A stretch of 46,234 bases of DNA, from NCBI GenBank assembly GCA_964492185.1, contig CAZBJH010000013.1, positions 1-46,234 of the forward strand, given 5' to 3'. Under the pieces are notes generated by a model that was not told the origin of the DNA, did no database searches, and was given only the letters and a program-made list of their open reading frames with translations. Position 1 is the first letter of the stretch; the number at the start of each line of letters is the position of its first letter. The translations under genes and the position numbers were made by a program. The stretch comes from JAFGSZ01 sp964492185 (lineage in GTDB: Bacteria; Bacteroidota; Bacteroidia; Bacteroidales; UBA10428). This document shows positions 8,049 to 15,882 of the stretch, in pieces.

Positions 8049-8390
8049 TCACCGGATAGTGCGTATATTTAGATTTCCGAATTTTTTCACAAGGATGATC
8101 AGTTCCTTCAGATCCGGGTCAATATCTTTTAAGACAATTGATGAATCATAATTATCGGCTATACGTGCAACCCTGTTCAGTGCTTTAAATCCGGAGCTAT
8201 CGATAAATTTGATGCCTTTCAGGCTCAAATTAAGGTTTGTTCCGGGAACACGTATGATATCGTTAAGATCCTGCTGTACATTTTCAGCATTGAATACATT
8301 GATTTTTTCCTGATTATCAAAAAAGACATTCACATTGGTTTTTTTGTGTTTTATGATCAGGAAATTCAGATTACCCTTTTTCATCATCAT
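8049..8390 (-). CDS. STAS-domain protein (anti-sigma factor antagonist type)
   Basis: A single STAS domain of 113 residues. LSLKGIKFIDSSGFKALNR at about 56-74 carries the DSSG motif (64-67), whose serine is the phosphorylation site in SpoIIAA/RsbV-type antagonists. Such proteins bind an anti-sigma kinase and release a sigma factor when unphosphorylated. No partner kinase or PP2C phosphatase is adjacent, so the pathway is unknown. The first residues MMMKKG offer three possible starts. It is flanked by long non-coding regions and appears monocistronic. Sequence drift outside the motif is large, so a role in organising another signalling complex is also possible. Confidence 0.8.
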   Translation of the reverse strand: MMMKKGNLNFLIIKHKKTNVNVFFDNQEKINVFNAENVQQDLNDIIRVPGTNLNLSLKGIKFIDSSGFKALNRVARIADNYDSSIVLKDIDPDLKELIILVKKFGNLNIRTIR

Positions 8391-8538
8391 AGATTTTAAA
8401 ACGAAATCTTCAACAAGTATACCACATTTGACAACTCAATAACAGTTCTTTTCGATCAGCAGAGGATTTTCATTGATCAATAAGGTATATATTATTGGAA
8501 TTAAAGTTTTTGGTGATGAATTATACAAATTTGGTGAT

Positions 8539-8752
8539 AAAAAAACCCCGGTTATGCGAAACCGGGGCCTGATGTTAAAACACCACTGAATAGAAACCCT
8601 ACTTGATATGTTCTTTCTTTAGGTCTTTTTATTGTTCCCTGCCCGGATTTACCCATATTCTAAGGGTTATTAAACTGTAATCGGCTAAAGGGTAAATCCC
8701 CGGGCAATCAGGAACAACAAAAGGGATAGAGTCAGGAGATATTTAAAAGACC
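8539..8752 (-). ncRNA. candidate structured non-coding RNA with its own terminator
   Basis: On the minus strand, GGTCTTTT (8745-8752) pairs with AAAAGACC (8622-8629). Inside this, TTGTTCC, GCCCGG and ATTTACCC pair in order with their complements, making a rod-like hairpin of about 131 bases with internal bulges. About 55 bases further on is a strong terminator, CCCCGGTT/AACCGGGG with seven T (8567 to 8539). No reading frame accounts for this terminator. The shape, a long hairpin with an asymmetric bulge, recalls 6S RNA, but I cannot confirm the family. Confidence 0.5.
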
Positions 8753-9054
8753 GTTTATACTTTAATCGTAATTATTTTCTCTTTTACTATTAAGACTTAA
8801 TGATCCGGAAACGTTCCCGGAATTATTATTATTTTTTAAAGAAATATTCTAATCCGTGAGAAACTGCATTGATTGCATCTCAATCCGGCCCACGGGTAAT
8901 AAGTATTCTTCCCATTGTTTTTCTTCTTTTCTTCCCAAAAAAAATATAGTTTTGATTTATGATTTTGATTATTTTAGTCTTTTAACTATTTCTTTAAGAA
9001 TTGATCATACTATAGAGATTTTCTGATTAAATTTGGTTTTAAAACCTGAATCCT
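8753..9054. other. intergenic region upstream of the RNA candidate
   Basis: No gene is seen. It contains a near-palindrome TCCGGAAACGTTCCCGGA (8803-8820). It also has a stem CCGTGAG...CTCAATCCGGCCCACGG around 8852-8896, either of which could be part of a longer RNA or of its promoter. The 3' part is AT-rich and would hold the promoter of the hydrolase gene at 9055. Confidence 0.4.
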
Positions 9055-9840
9055 ATGAGACATATAGAAAATCTTTTGTTGATCATTGACATGCAATATG
9101 ATTTTTGCACGCCCGGTGGATCATTATACGTGCCGGGTGCTGAAAAAGATGTTCGCCGTTTGGCCGGGTTTATAAGCCGGAACTCGGATAAGCTTGAGCA
9201 GATCATTCTGACCCAGGATAATCACCAGGTAATTGATATATCACATCCTTTCTTCTGGAAAGACAATAAAGGGGATCCTCCCGAACCTTTTACCCGGATA
9301 TCAGCGGAGGATGTTGACAATAAAAAATGGACACCTGTTATTGCCAAAGAGGAGGTTGCCGGATATCTCGCCGGGCTTGCCCGGCAGGGAGAATACCCGC
9401 ATACCATATGGCCCGAACATTGTATTATGGGATCGAAAGGCGCTGCAATAGTTGAAGGGATCATGCAGGTTGTCACTGACTGGGCGCGGAAAGGGAGGTT
9501 TTATGATTTGGTGGTAAAAGGGACACACCCCCTGACCGAACATTTTGGAGCTCTGCGTGCATCAGTCCCCATACCGGGTAAGCAGGAGACCGAACTTAAG
9601 AGTGATCTGGCCAACCGGCTTAAACATTCTAAAAAGATCTTTATTGCAGGTGAAGCAAAAAGCCATTGTGTAGCTGCCACTATAAAGCAGATATATGAAA
9701 TAGAAGATTTTCGTAGTGAGCTGTATTTGCTGAATGACTGTATGTCAAATATTCCCGGCTTTGAAAAACTTGCTGATCCGATTTATAAAAATGCCTGGGA
9801 GCAGGGCGCCAATCTCATTAACAGCGATTTTATGCTTTAA
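9055..9840 (+). CDS. nicotinamidase / isochorismatase-family cysteine hydrolase
   Basis: Predicted hydrolase of the isochorismatase superfamily. The catalytic triad is visible as D12 (LLIIDMQYDF), K155 (VVKGTHPL) and C205 (EAKSHCVAA). Metal-ligand candidates D55, H57 and H64 lie in TQDNHQVIDISHPFF, as in nicotinamidases. The 261-residue length exceeds bacterial PncA (about 200), with an insert around residues 60-110. GEAKSHCVAAT resembles the larger nicotinamidase-like group. The probable reaction is nicotinamide to nicotinate in NAD salvage, though another amide substrate is possible. It stands alone between non-coding DNA and the convergent sensor kinase. Confidence 0.82.
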   Translation: MRHIENLLLIIDMQYDFCTPGGSLYVPGAEKDVRRLAGFISRNSDKLEQIILTQDNHQVIDISHPFFWKDNKGDPPEPFTRISAEDVDNKKWTPVIAKEEVAGYLAGLARQGEYPHTIWPEHCIMGSKGAAIVEGIMQVVTDWARKGRFYDLVVKGTHPLTEHFGALRASVPIPGKQETELKSDLANRLKHSKKIFIAGEAKSHCVAATIKQIYEIEDFRSELYLLNDCMSNIPGFEKLADPIYKNAWEQGANLINSDFML

Positions 9841-9946
9841 TCTGAGCTAATAAACAGAATAGGATTGTTTTATTTTCTTCCCGTGTGCCGGGATTTCCAA
9901 CTGCCAGCAGGCATTAGCAAGTTGCGGACAAACGAGACGTGATATT

Positions 9947-12900
9947 TTAACCCGCCTTAAAATTCAGGCTAATGGTGCGGATCAGCTCGTTTCTGCTAAC
10001 AGGTTTTGAAAGGTAATCAGAAAAGCCGGCAGCTAAGACTTTTTTCCGATCTTCTTCCTGGGCATATGCTGTAAGGGCAATGACAGGTATATCAAGCTGC
10101 ATTTTTTTTATTTCTTCAAAAGCTTCATACCCGTTCATTCGCGGCATTTTCAGATCCATGAGAATAATATCTATATTATCATTTGACTTAAGGGTATTTA
10201 TCGCTTCAATACCGTTTTTCGCCCAGGATATTTCTGCTTTTAATTTTTTTAATGCTGTATTTATATAATGAAAATTCGAAGGTTCATCTTCAACTACCAT
10301 GATATTGCTTCCCTCAAGATGTTCAATATTTATCTCAGCCCCGGCTATTGCTTTGCTTTTTTCAATAGTAATGCTTTCAGGCGAAGTGTTTGGCAGAGAG
10401 AAATAGAATACAGACCCTTTGCCGGGGGCTGAGTCAAGCCATAGTTTACCTCCCATAAGTTCTATCAGACTTTTTGATATTGAAAGGCCGAGACCTGTAC
10501 CACGGTATAATTTTGCTTTTTCTTCAACTTTTACAAACCGGTCGAATATTGTCTTTTGGTCTTTTTCTGAGATACCTATACCGGTATCTTTTACAAAAAA
10601 CCTTATCTCCGATCTTTCTACCGAATATCCAAAGCTAATGACCCCGTTATTTGTATATTTAATAGCGTTGTTCAACAGATTGGATAATACCTGCCTGAGC
10701 CTGACCGGGTCCGAAAAAATGATAAATTTATTATCAGAATCCCGGGGAGCAGTATATATTATGTCTATTTTATGTTTGCTGTTTTTAACCTGCTCGGTAT
10801 ATGTTACATATAATTCATTAAAAATATCATCCAGGGCAAAATAATCCTTCCTGATCTCCAGTTGCCCGGCTTCGATCTTTGAGATATCGATGATATCATC
10901 AATTAGTTTTAACAGGCTTGCAGAATTGTTATTAATATATTCAAAGCAGGTTGCCTTTTCTTCGGGTGTAATGTCTCCCTGGTCGAGAAGGGAAGAAAAA
11001 CCAATGATGGCATTAAGGGGTGTGCGGATCTCATGCGACATATTGGCAAGAAAGGATGATTTAAGGTTGTCTGATTCAACAGCCTTTTCTTTAGCGATTT
11101 CCAGATCACGGGTGCGTTCCTGTACTTTTCTTTCGAGTTGTGAGCGATGCATCTCAATCTCCTTTTTCTGCTCTTCAATCATCTGGTTACGATTAATGAG
11201 CTCGGCATTTGTCTCGTGTAATTTCCGGGTACGTTCCCGTATTTGATTTTCAAGGATCTCTTTTGCCCGGTTTACCCTTTTGATATTGATACTATAAATA
11301 CTGATCCCTGCAAAAAGAACGATCAATACCGCGGAGATACGGAACGCCCATGTGGCATAAAAAGGGAGGGTGATCGTAATTTTCATACTTATGCCTTCAT
11401 TATTCCAGTTTCCCAGCTCGTCGGCGCCCCTGACAAGAAACAGGTATTCTCCCGGATCAAGGCTGTTGTATGTAACATAATTCCTGTTTTCATTATTTTT
11501 CCATTCTTTGTCCAGTCCTTTTAACATATATAAGAATTTGTGCTTGTAAGGATCACTGTAATCGGCAAGAATGAATTCAATGGAGAGGTAATTCTCATTG
11601 TGCTTTAGCTCAAGTTCCTTATATTCCGAAATATCCCTGAGAATATCCTGATCAAATACCTTCACTGACGTAATGACCATGGGAGCTGTAACATGAGTTT
11701 TTTCCACACTATCCGGATGAAATATATTGAATCCGTTGTGTCCCCCGAAAAGCATATATCCTCCTTCAAGCACTTCACTGACACCTACCTCAAAGATATT
11801 TCCCTGCAGACCGTAATCTTTATTGTAATTAACTACTGTTTCGTTAAAAGGATCAAATTTGGATATACCATTGTAGGTGCCCAGCCATAAGTTCCCGCTG
11901 GTATCTTCTTCAATACTTACGATGAAGTTGGTGGGTAAGCCGTCATCAGTAGTATAATGGTAAAAAGTATCCCGTGAACTGGTAAATTTATTCAAACCGT
12001 TTGCTTTTGTCCCGATCCATAAGTTCCCCTGCCTGTCACTATAGACAGGCCTGATCATGTTGCCGGCAATACCGTTTTCATTATCAGCGCCCTTTTCATA
12101 ATGTACAACTTCGCCGCTTGCAGGGTCAAATCCATATAATCCGTTGTACCTTGTTGAAAACCAGATAACATTATAATTGTCCTGGTAAATGTGTAGTATG
12201 TCATTATTGGGATTTGTAAAAAAGTTGTTTCCTGATAAGTCGTACCGCTGAACAATATCCTTTTTTCTGTTGTATATGAAGGGACCGTTAATAGTGCCAA
12301 GCCAGAGGATATTCTGATTGTCGGAAAACATGCAACTTATCGAAGGGCTTTCATAAAGCCTGAATATACCGGTTTTCTTGTCAAAATGATCCAGGCCGGC
12401 ATGTGTTCCGATCCACAGATCGCCTTCTTTGTCATTTGTTATAGCTTGTATTTTGTTGGAAATGATCCCGTTTGGATTTGTATTTCTGTACTGGTAATTG
12501 GTAATTATCCCGTTGGTAAGATCAAATCTGAATAATCCTTCAAATTTTGTTCCTATCCAGTAAATGTTGTCGTCTTCCCTGTCAGTATAAAAGGATAAAA
12601 TATATTTGTCTTTTAAAGGTAAGAAGCCTTTGTATTTATTTGGCCATTTTGTGAAGATCTCTTTGTTCATTTCGTGTTTGAAAAGGCCTTCAAATTTTGT
12701 GCCTATCCAAAGAATTCCTGTCATGTCCTTGTATATATAGCGAATATGGCCGCTTTTTAATCTTCCGTCAACATCTTGCTGTTTCCTTATCCGGAAATAA
12801 TTTTCCGTGCGGGGGTCAATGACGATAATGCCTGATGTATAACTTCCTAACCATAATCTTCCGTTATCTTCCTTATATATAGTATTGATCCCTTCCGAAC

Positions 12901-13762
12901 CCAGTTCATCCCTGTCTTCAACATTATAATTCCATCGAATAAATGTATCTTCACTCACATCATATTTATCCAGTCCTTGGTGGGTGCCAATCCACATATC
13001 ACCTGCAAAATCTTCATTTATTGCCCAAATAGTATTGTGAACGGGGGCATTGGTGATTAATTCTGATTTTTTCCATTGTCTGCAGGTTTCATTTTCCCGG
13101 TCAAACCGTATCAATCCACTATTGGTTCCGAGGTACAAATACTTGTTATTATATTCATAAATCGTATTTACAGTGATTTCAACTCCTTCGGTTTCCGGAC
13201 TTCCAAGATGAATAAAATTTGTAAATGTATCGTCCCGCGGGTTGTATCTTGCCAGGCCTTTTCCCGTGCCTGCCCATATCGTGCCTTTTTTGTCACGGAA
13301 AACCGTTCTGATCAAATTATCCGGTATTGTATTCGTATCATCAGGCTCGTGCATGTAAACACGGAATTTGTTGTTATAACGGTCATAGCGGTTAAGGCCA
13401 TTGTCTGTGGCAATCCACAGGTAACCCGTATCGTCTTCCATAATGGTATTAACATAATTACTTGAAAGGCTTTCCGGGTCCCCAGGATCATTATTATACA
13501 GGGTGAATGTATTGCCCGCATATCGGCACACTCCCATGGCTTCAATCGATATCCATAAAATACCTTTTGAATCCTGGTATATATCACGAACATTTACTCC
13601 CGGCAATCCCTGTTCAAATGAAATTTGTTTGAAGGAATAATAATTCTCAAAAGCGTGTAAAACCGGTTTATAAGGAATAAACAGGGAAAAAAATAAGCAG
13701 ATCAGATAAAAATGAAGAGGGCTACTCTGCCGTTTTGGTCGCATTCCTATAATCGTTTTCAT
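9947..13762 (-). CDS. hybrid two-component sensor: Reg_prop propeller, Y_Y_Y, histidine kinase, receiver
   Basis: Large membrane sensor of the Bacteroidota hybrid type. From the ATG at 13762 (1,271 residues): a signal segment to about 40, repeated propeller blades (about 45-720) with many LWIGT, LWLGT and IYEDN-like motifs, then a Y_Y_Y domain (about 735-805). One membrane helix (FRISAVLIVLFAGISIYSI, about 810-830) and a coiled coil follow. HisKA has FLANMSHEIRTPLNAI with phospho-acceptor His at 910, and HATPase has DTGIGIS and GTGLGLSIS. The receiver has ILMDLKMPRMNG with Asp at 1203. Unlike classic HTCS regulators it lacks a C-terminal AraC HTH, so output must go through another protein. 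An in-frame ATG at 13783 is less likely. It is divergent from a ruined GH97 gene, suggesting former carbohydrate sensing. Confidence 0.93.
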   Translation of the reverse strand: MKTIIGMRPKRQSSPLHFYLICLFFSLFIPYKPVLHAFENYYSFKQISFEQGLPGVNVRDIYQDSKGILWISIEAMGVCRYAGNTFTLYNNDPGDPESLSSNYVNTIMEDDTGYLWIATDNGLNRYDRYNNKFRVYMHEPDDTNTIPDNLIRTVFRDKKGTIWAGTGKGLARYNPRDDTFTNFIHLGSPETEGVEITVNTIYEYNNKYLYLGTNSGLIRFDRENETCRQWKKSELITNAPVHNTIWAINEDFAGDMWIGTHQGLDKYDVSEDTFIRWNYNVEDRDELGSEGINTIYKEDNGRLWLGSYTSGIIVIDPRTENYFRIRKQQDVDGRLKSGHIRYIYKDMTGILWIGTKFEGLFKHEMNKEIFTKWPNKYKGFLPLKDKYILSFYTDREDDNIYWIGTKFEGLFRFDLTNGIITNYQYRNTNPNGIISNKIQAITNDKEGDLWIGTHAGLDHFDKKTGIFRLYESPSISCMFSDNQNILWLGTINGPFIYNRKKDIVQRYDLSGNNFFTNPNNDILHIYQDNYNVIWFSTRYNGLYGFDPASGEVVHYEKGADNENGIAGNMIRPVYSDRQGNLWIGTKANGLNKFTSSRDTFYHYTTDDGLPTNFIVSIEEDTSGNLWLGTYNGISKFDPFNETVVNYNKDYGLQGNIFEVGVSEVLEGGYMLFGGHNGFNIFHPDSVEKTHVTAPMVITSVKVFDQDILRDISEYKELELKHNENYLSIEFILADYSDPYKHKFLYMLKGLDKEWKNNENRNYVTYNSLDPGEYLFLVRGADELGNWNNEGISMKITITLPFYATWAFRISAVLIVLFAGISIYSINIKRVNRAKEILENQIRERTRKLHETNAELINRNQMIEEQKKEIEMHRSQLERKVQERTRDLEIAKEKAVESDNLKSSFLANMSHEIRTPLNAIIGFSSLLDQGDITPEEKATCFEYINNNSASLLKLIDDIIDISKIEAGQLEIRKDYFALDDIFNELYVTYTEQVKNSKHKIDIIYTAPRDSDNKFIIFSDPVRLRQVLSNLLNNAIKYTNNGVISFGYSVERSEIRFFVKDTGIGISEKDQKTIFDRFVKVEEKAKLYRGTGLGLSISKSLIELMGGKLWLDSAPGKGSVFYFSLPNTSPESITIEKSKAIAGAEINIEHLEGSNIMVVEDEPSNFHYINTALKKLKAEISWAKNGIEAINTLKSNDNIDIILMDLKMPRMNGYEAFEEIKKMQLDIPVIALTAYAQEEDRKKVLAAGFSDYLSKPVSRNELIRTISLNFKAG

Positions 13763-13852
13763 AGGATACTGATTATGGAACATTTATGTTTCATTATAAA
13801 GTTATAATTTTTAATGATTTAATAACACAAGTCAGGCCGGTTTTTTGCCATT

Positions 13853-14739
13853 ATGGCAGTACTCACATCATGCATGAACAAAGATGCGCGATTCATTATA
13901 GGTAGTCCTGACGGTAATATCGTCATTGAATTCGGGATTTCTGATGATGGCCGCTGTCTGTATGATATTTACTATAATGATTCGATTGTGTCGAAAGGAT
14001 CAAAACCGGATCTTTTACGTGAAGACGGTAATTTTTCAAGCGGCATGAAATTGTTATCAGCTTCCGGTACTGAATCCGTAAAAGATACATACACCCTGTA
14101 TAACGGGAAACGCAGGAATTGCAGTTATGAAGGGATGAGAAGGACCTTTCACCTTATAAACGGTAATGAACAAAAAATCGATATAATTTTCCAGGTATCA
14201 AATGACGGTGTGGCTTTCAGGTATTTTTTCCCGGATAGCGCGCCACGGGTAAAAAAGATTGAAAAAGAACTAACTGCTATTCATTTTCCGGATGGTACAA
14301 AGGCCTGGCCGCGACCCATGACCAATGCAAAAACAGGTTGGAATAAGGATCAGCCTTCATATGAGTAACACTATTAGTTCATTTCAGCTGGCATTACCCG
14401 TTCTGTTTCAATCAGGCATACAAAACCTGGCAGAAACCCCTGAAGGAATGTCCCATATGCCTGAATATGTTAAGGACCTTTTAAGGGAAATATTTGCAAC
14501 ATGGGATGAAACAAAGTTTGTTGACGGGTTTCCCGGTGAATTCGTCATACTGGCGAGGCGGTCAGGAAAAACCTGGTATATCGCGGGTATTAACGGGGGA
14601 GGATAAGAGCAGGAAGATTATGATTGATTTGCCTTTTCTTGAACCGGATGGCGTGGGTGAATTGTTTGCCGGCGGTAATACACCCTTGTCTATTATTATA
14701 AAAGAAGTTGAATTGCCGCATGAAAAATATTTGCTTTGA
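13853..14739 (+). pseudogene. GH97 alpha-glucosidase/galactosidase (SusB-like) remnant, internally deleted and frameshifted
   Basis: Three overlapping frames together give only the two ends of a glycoside hydrolase family 97 enzyme. Frame 1 (13853-14368) is the N-terminal sandwich domain: SPDGNIVIEFGISDDGRCLYDI, then VSNDGVAFRYFFP, ending NKDQPSYE. Frame 2 (about 14343-14606) has the C-terminal SFQLALPVLFQSGIQNLAETPE, WDETKFVDGFPGEFVILARR and WYIAGING. Frame 3 (about 14600-14739) continues with KIMIDLPFLEPDG. Family members have about 650-700 residues; the middle with the catalytic barrel is missing. The start retains only LTSC of a lipoprotein signal. It lies 90 bases from the divergent hybrid sensor, as in a polysaccharide-utilisation locus. 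Confidence 0.9.
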
Positions 14740-14867
14740 CACTTGAGGCATATGGCGGATTCATAGTGAAGTTTTAAGTTTATATAGAATCATTCAAAAT
14801 AAGCTTTAGTGTTTTTATTTCATTTTTTTTTTCATAACTTTAAATAGAGTTTGTCAGTAAACTCGTA

Positions 14868-14990
14868 GTGTCTGTTCAGAAAGTTCAATTTGCAAGGCTT
14901 GCGTAGCCCGAAAATGCGGAGTTTACTATTCGTAAATGAGCAATTTTCGGATACGCGAAATGCAGCAAACAGGACTTCATGGACAAACAC
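14868..14990 (-). repeat. 123-bp palindromic repeat, complete but diverged copy R3
   Basis: Same length and layout as R2, in the same orientation, with more substitutions (ends GTGTCTGTTCAGAA and TTCATGGACAAACAC). It fills part of the 433-base gap between the GH97 remnant and the gene at 15173; the rest of that gap is AT-rich, without a visible gene. Confidence 0.82.
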
Positions 14991-15172
14991 CAAATATGAT
15001 TGTTGTGCGTATTTCATGGCTTGAAGGACGGGCAGTATATTCCGCGTAACCACCCATTACAAAGGATTGGATGTGATCGCATTATGTTAATAATACCCAA
15101 GTTGAATGTTAACATAATGAGTTAAATGAGAAATATTAATATTATTCAGTTCTAATCTAATAACGTATTATA

Positions 15173-15622
15173 ATGGTAGTAATTTATAATGAAGAATTTG
15201 CCAAGCTGGAATTTGACGAGTCTGTTCCATGTATTACCTGGACACCCGTAAAATTTGTTACCGGTGAGAAATGGAGACAACCATTCCGTATGGGTATGGA
15301 TTATATGGAGGAAAGGATAAAAGAAATGCCTGACCTTGGTTGGTTAAATGATACCAGGAGCCTTAAAACAGTCAAGATGGATGACCTGCGGTGGTTAAAT
15401 GAAAATGTAAATGACCGTGCATATAAGTTTGGCGCTAAAAAGGTTGCTTTTGTGCTTCCCGAGAATATTTTTGGTAAGCTGGCAGTAAAGTTTTATGTGG
15501 AGTATACCACTAAACGAATGGATAACAAGTTTCAGATCAAGGCTTTCAATACTTTGGAAAAAGCAAAAGAATGGCTTAAAGCCAAATCTGACATCGTTAT
15601 TGAAGAAGAGGCCATTTTGTGA
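15173..15622 (+). CDS. STAS/SpoIIAA-like (SEC14-type fold) protein
   Basis: A 149-residue soluble protein with no signal peptide. The layout fits the SpoIIAA-like family: an N-terminal strand region where CITWTPVKFVTGEKWRQPF passes through a framework tryptophan, GWLNDTRSLKTVKMDDLRWL, a strand KKVAFVLPENIFGKLAV, and the typical end AFNTLEKAKEWLKAK. These proteins are often lone regulators or ligand binders of unknown partner, and the function here is unknown. It lies 260 bases upstream of the polyketide synthase on the same strand. The gap contains inverted repeats but no clear terminator, so cotranscription is possible but unproven. Confidence 0.65.
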   Translation: MVVIYNEEFAKLEFDESVPCITWTPVKFVTGEKWRQPFRMGMDYMEERIKEMPDLGWLNDTRSLKTVKMDDLRWLNENVNDRAYKFGAKKVAFVLPENIFGKLAVKFYVEYTTKRMDNKFQIKAFNTLEKAKEWLKAKSDIVIEEEAIL

Positions 15623-15653
15623 TCCCTCTTACTTACTGTCTATTATAGATTAC

Positions 15654-15672
15654 ATTATACCGGATGTATAAT
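15654..15672. promoter_or_regulatory. inverted repeat, possible operator upstream of the polyketide synthase
   Basis: ATTATAC-CGGAT-GTATAAT is a perfect 7-bp inverted repeat with a 5-base spacer, a size suited to a dimeric regulator. No regulator gene is adjacent. Confidence 0.35.
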
Positions 15673-15750
15673 GCAAATCTATGAAAGTGGTGTTTTATTG
15701 TAGATGTAATATATAAGTTGCATTTAAGTAATACATTGTTATTTCGAATA

Positions 15751-15785
15751 AGCAGGTATCATGTGAAGAAAACCTTTTTGATACC
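15751..15785. promoter_or_regulatory. hairpin in the polyketide synthase leader region
   Basis: CAGGTATCA and TGATACCTG form a perfect 9-bp stem around about 17 bases. No T-run follows, so it is not a standard terminator. Confidence 0.4.
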
Positions 15786-15833
15786 TGATTTCCGAATAAA
15801 TCTGACCTGAAGAACTGCATCAATCATCACATG

Positions 15834-15850
15834 ACAAACGAGTTGTCAGT
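15834..15850. promoter_or_regulatory. inverted repeat close to the polyketide synthase start
   Basis: TGACAA-ACGAG-TTGTCA is a perfect 6-bp inverted repeat with a 5-base spacer, about 33 bases before the start codon. It is a possible operator. Confidence 0.35.
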
Positions 15851-15882
15851 AATTTTTAAACAAGCAATTAAAAAAATGTAAC

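Noticed and set aside
14832..15053. 73-codon minus-strand frame between GH97 and the SpoIIAA-like gene
   Set aside because: It consists mostly of the repeat R3 and is not a protein-like sequence.
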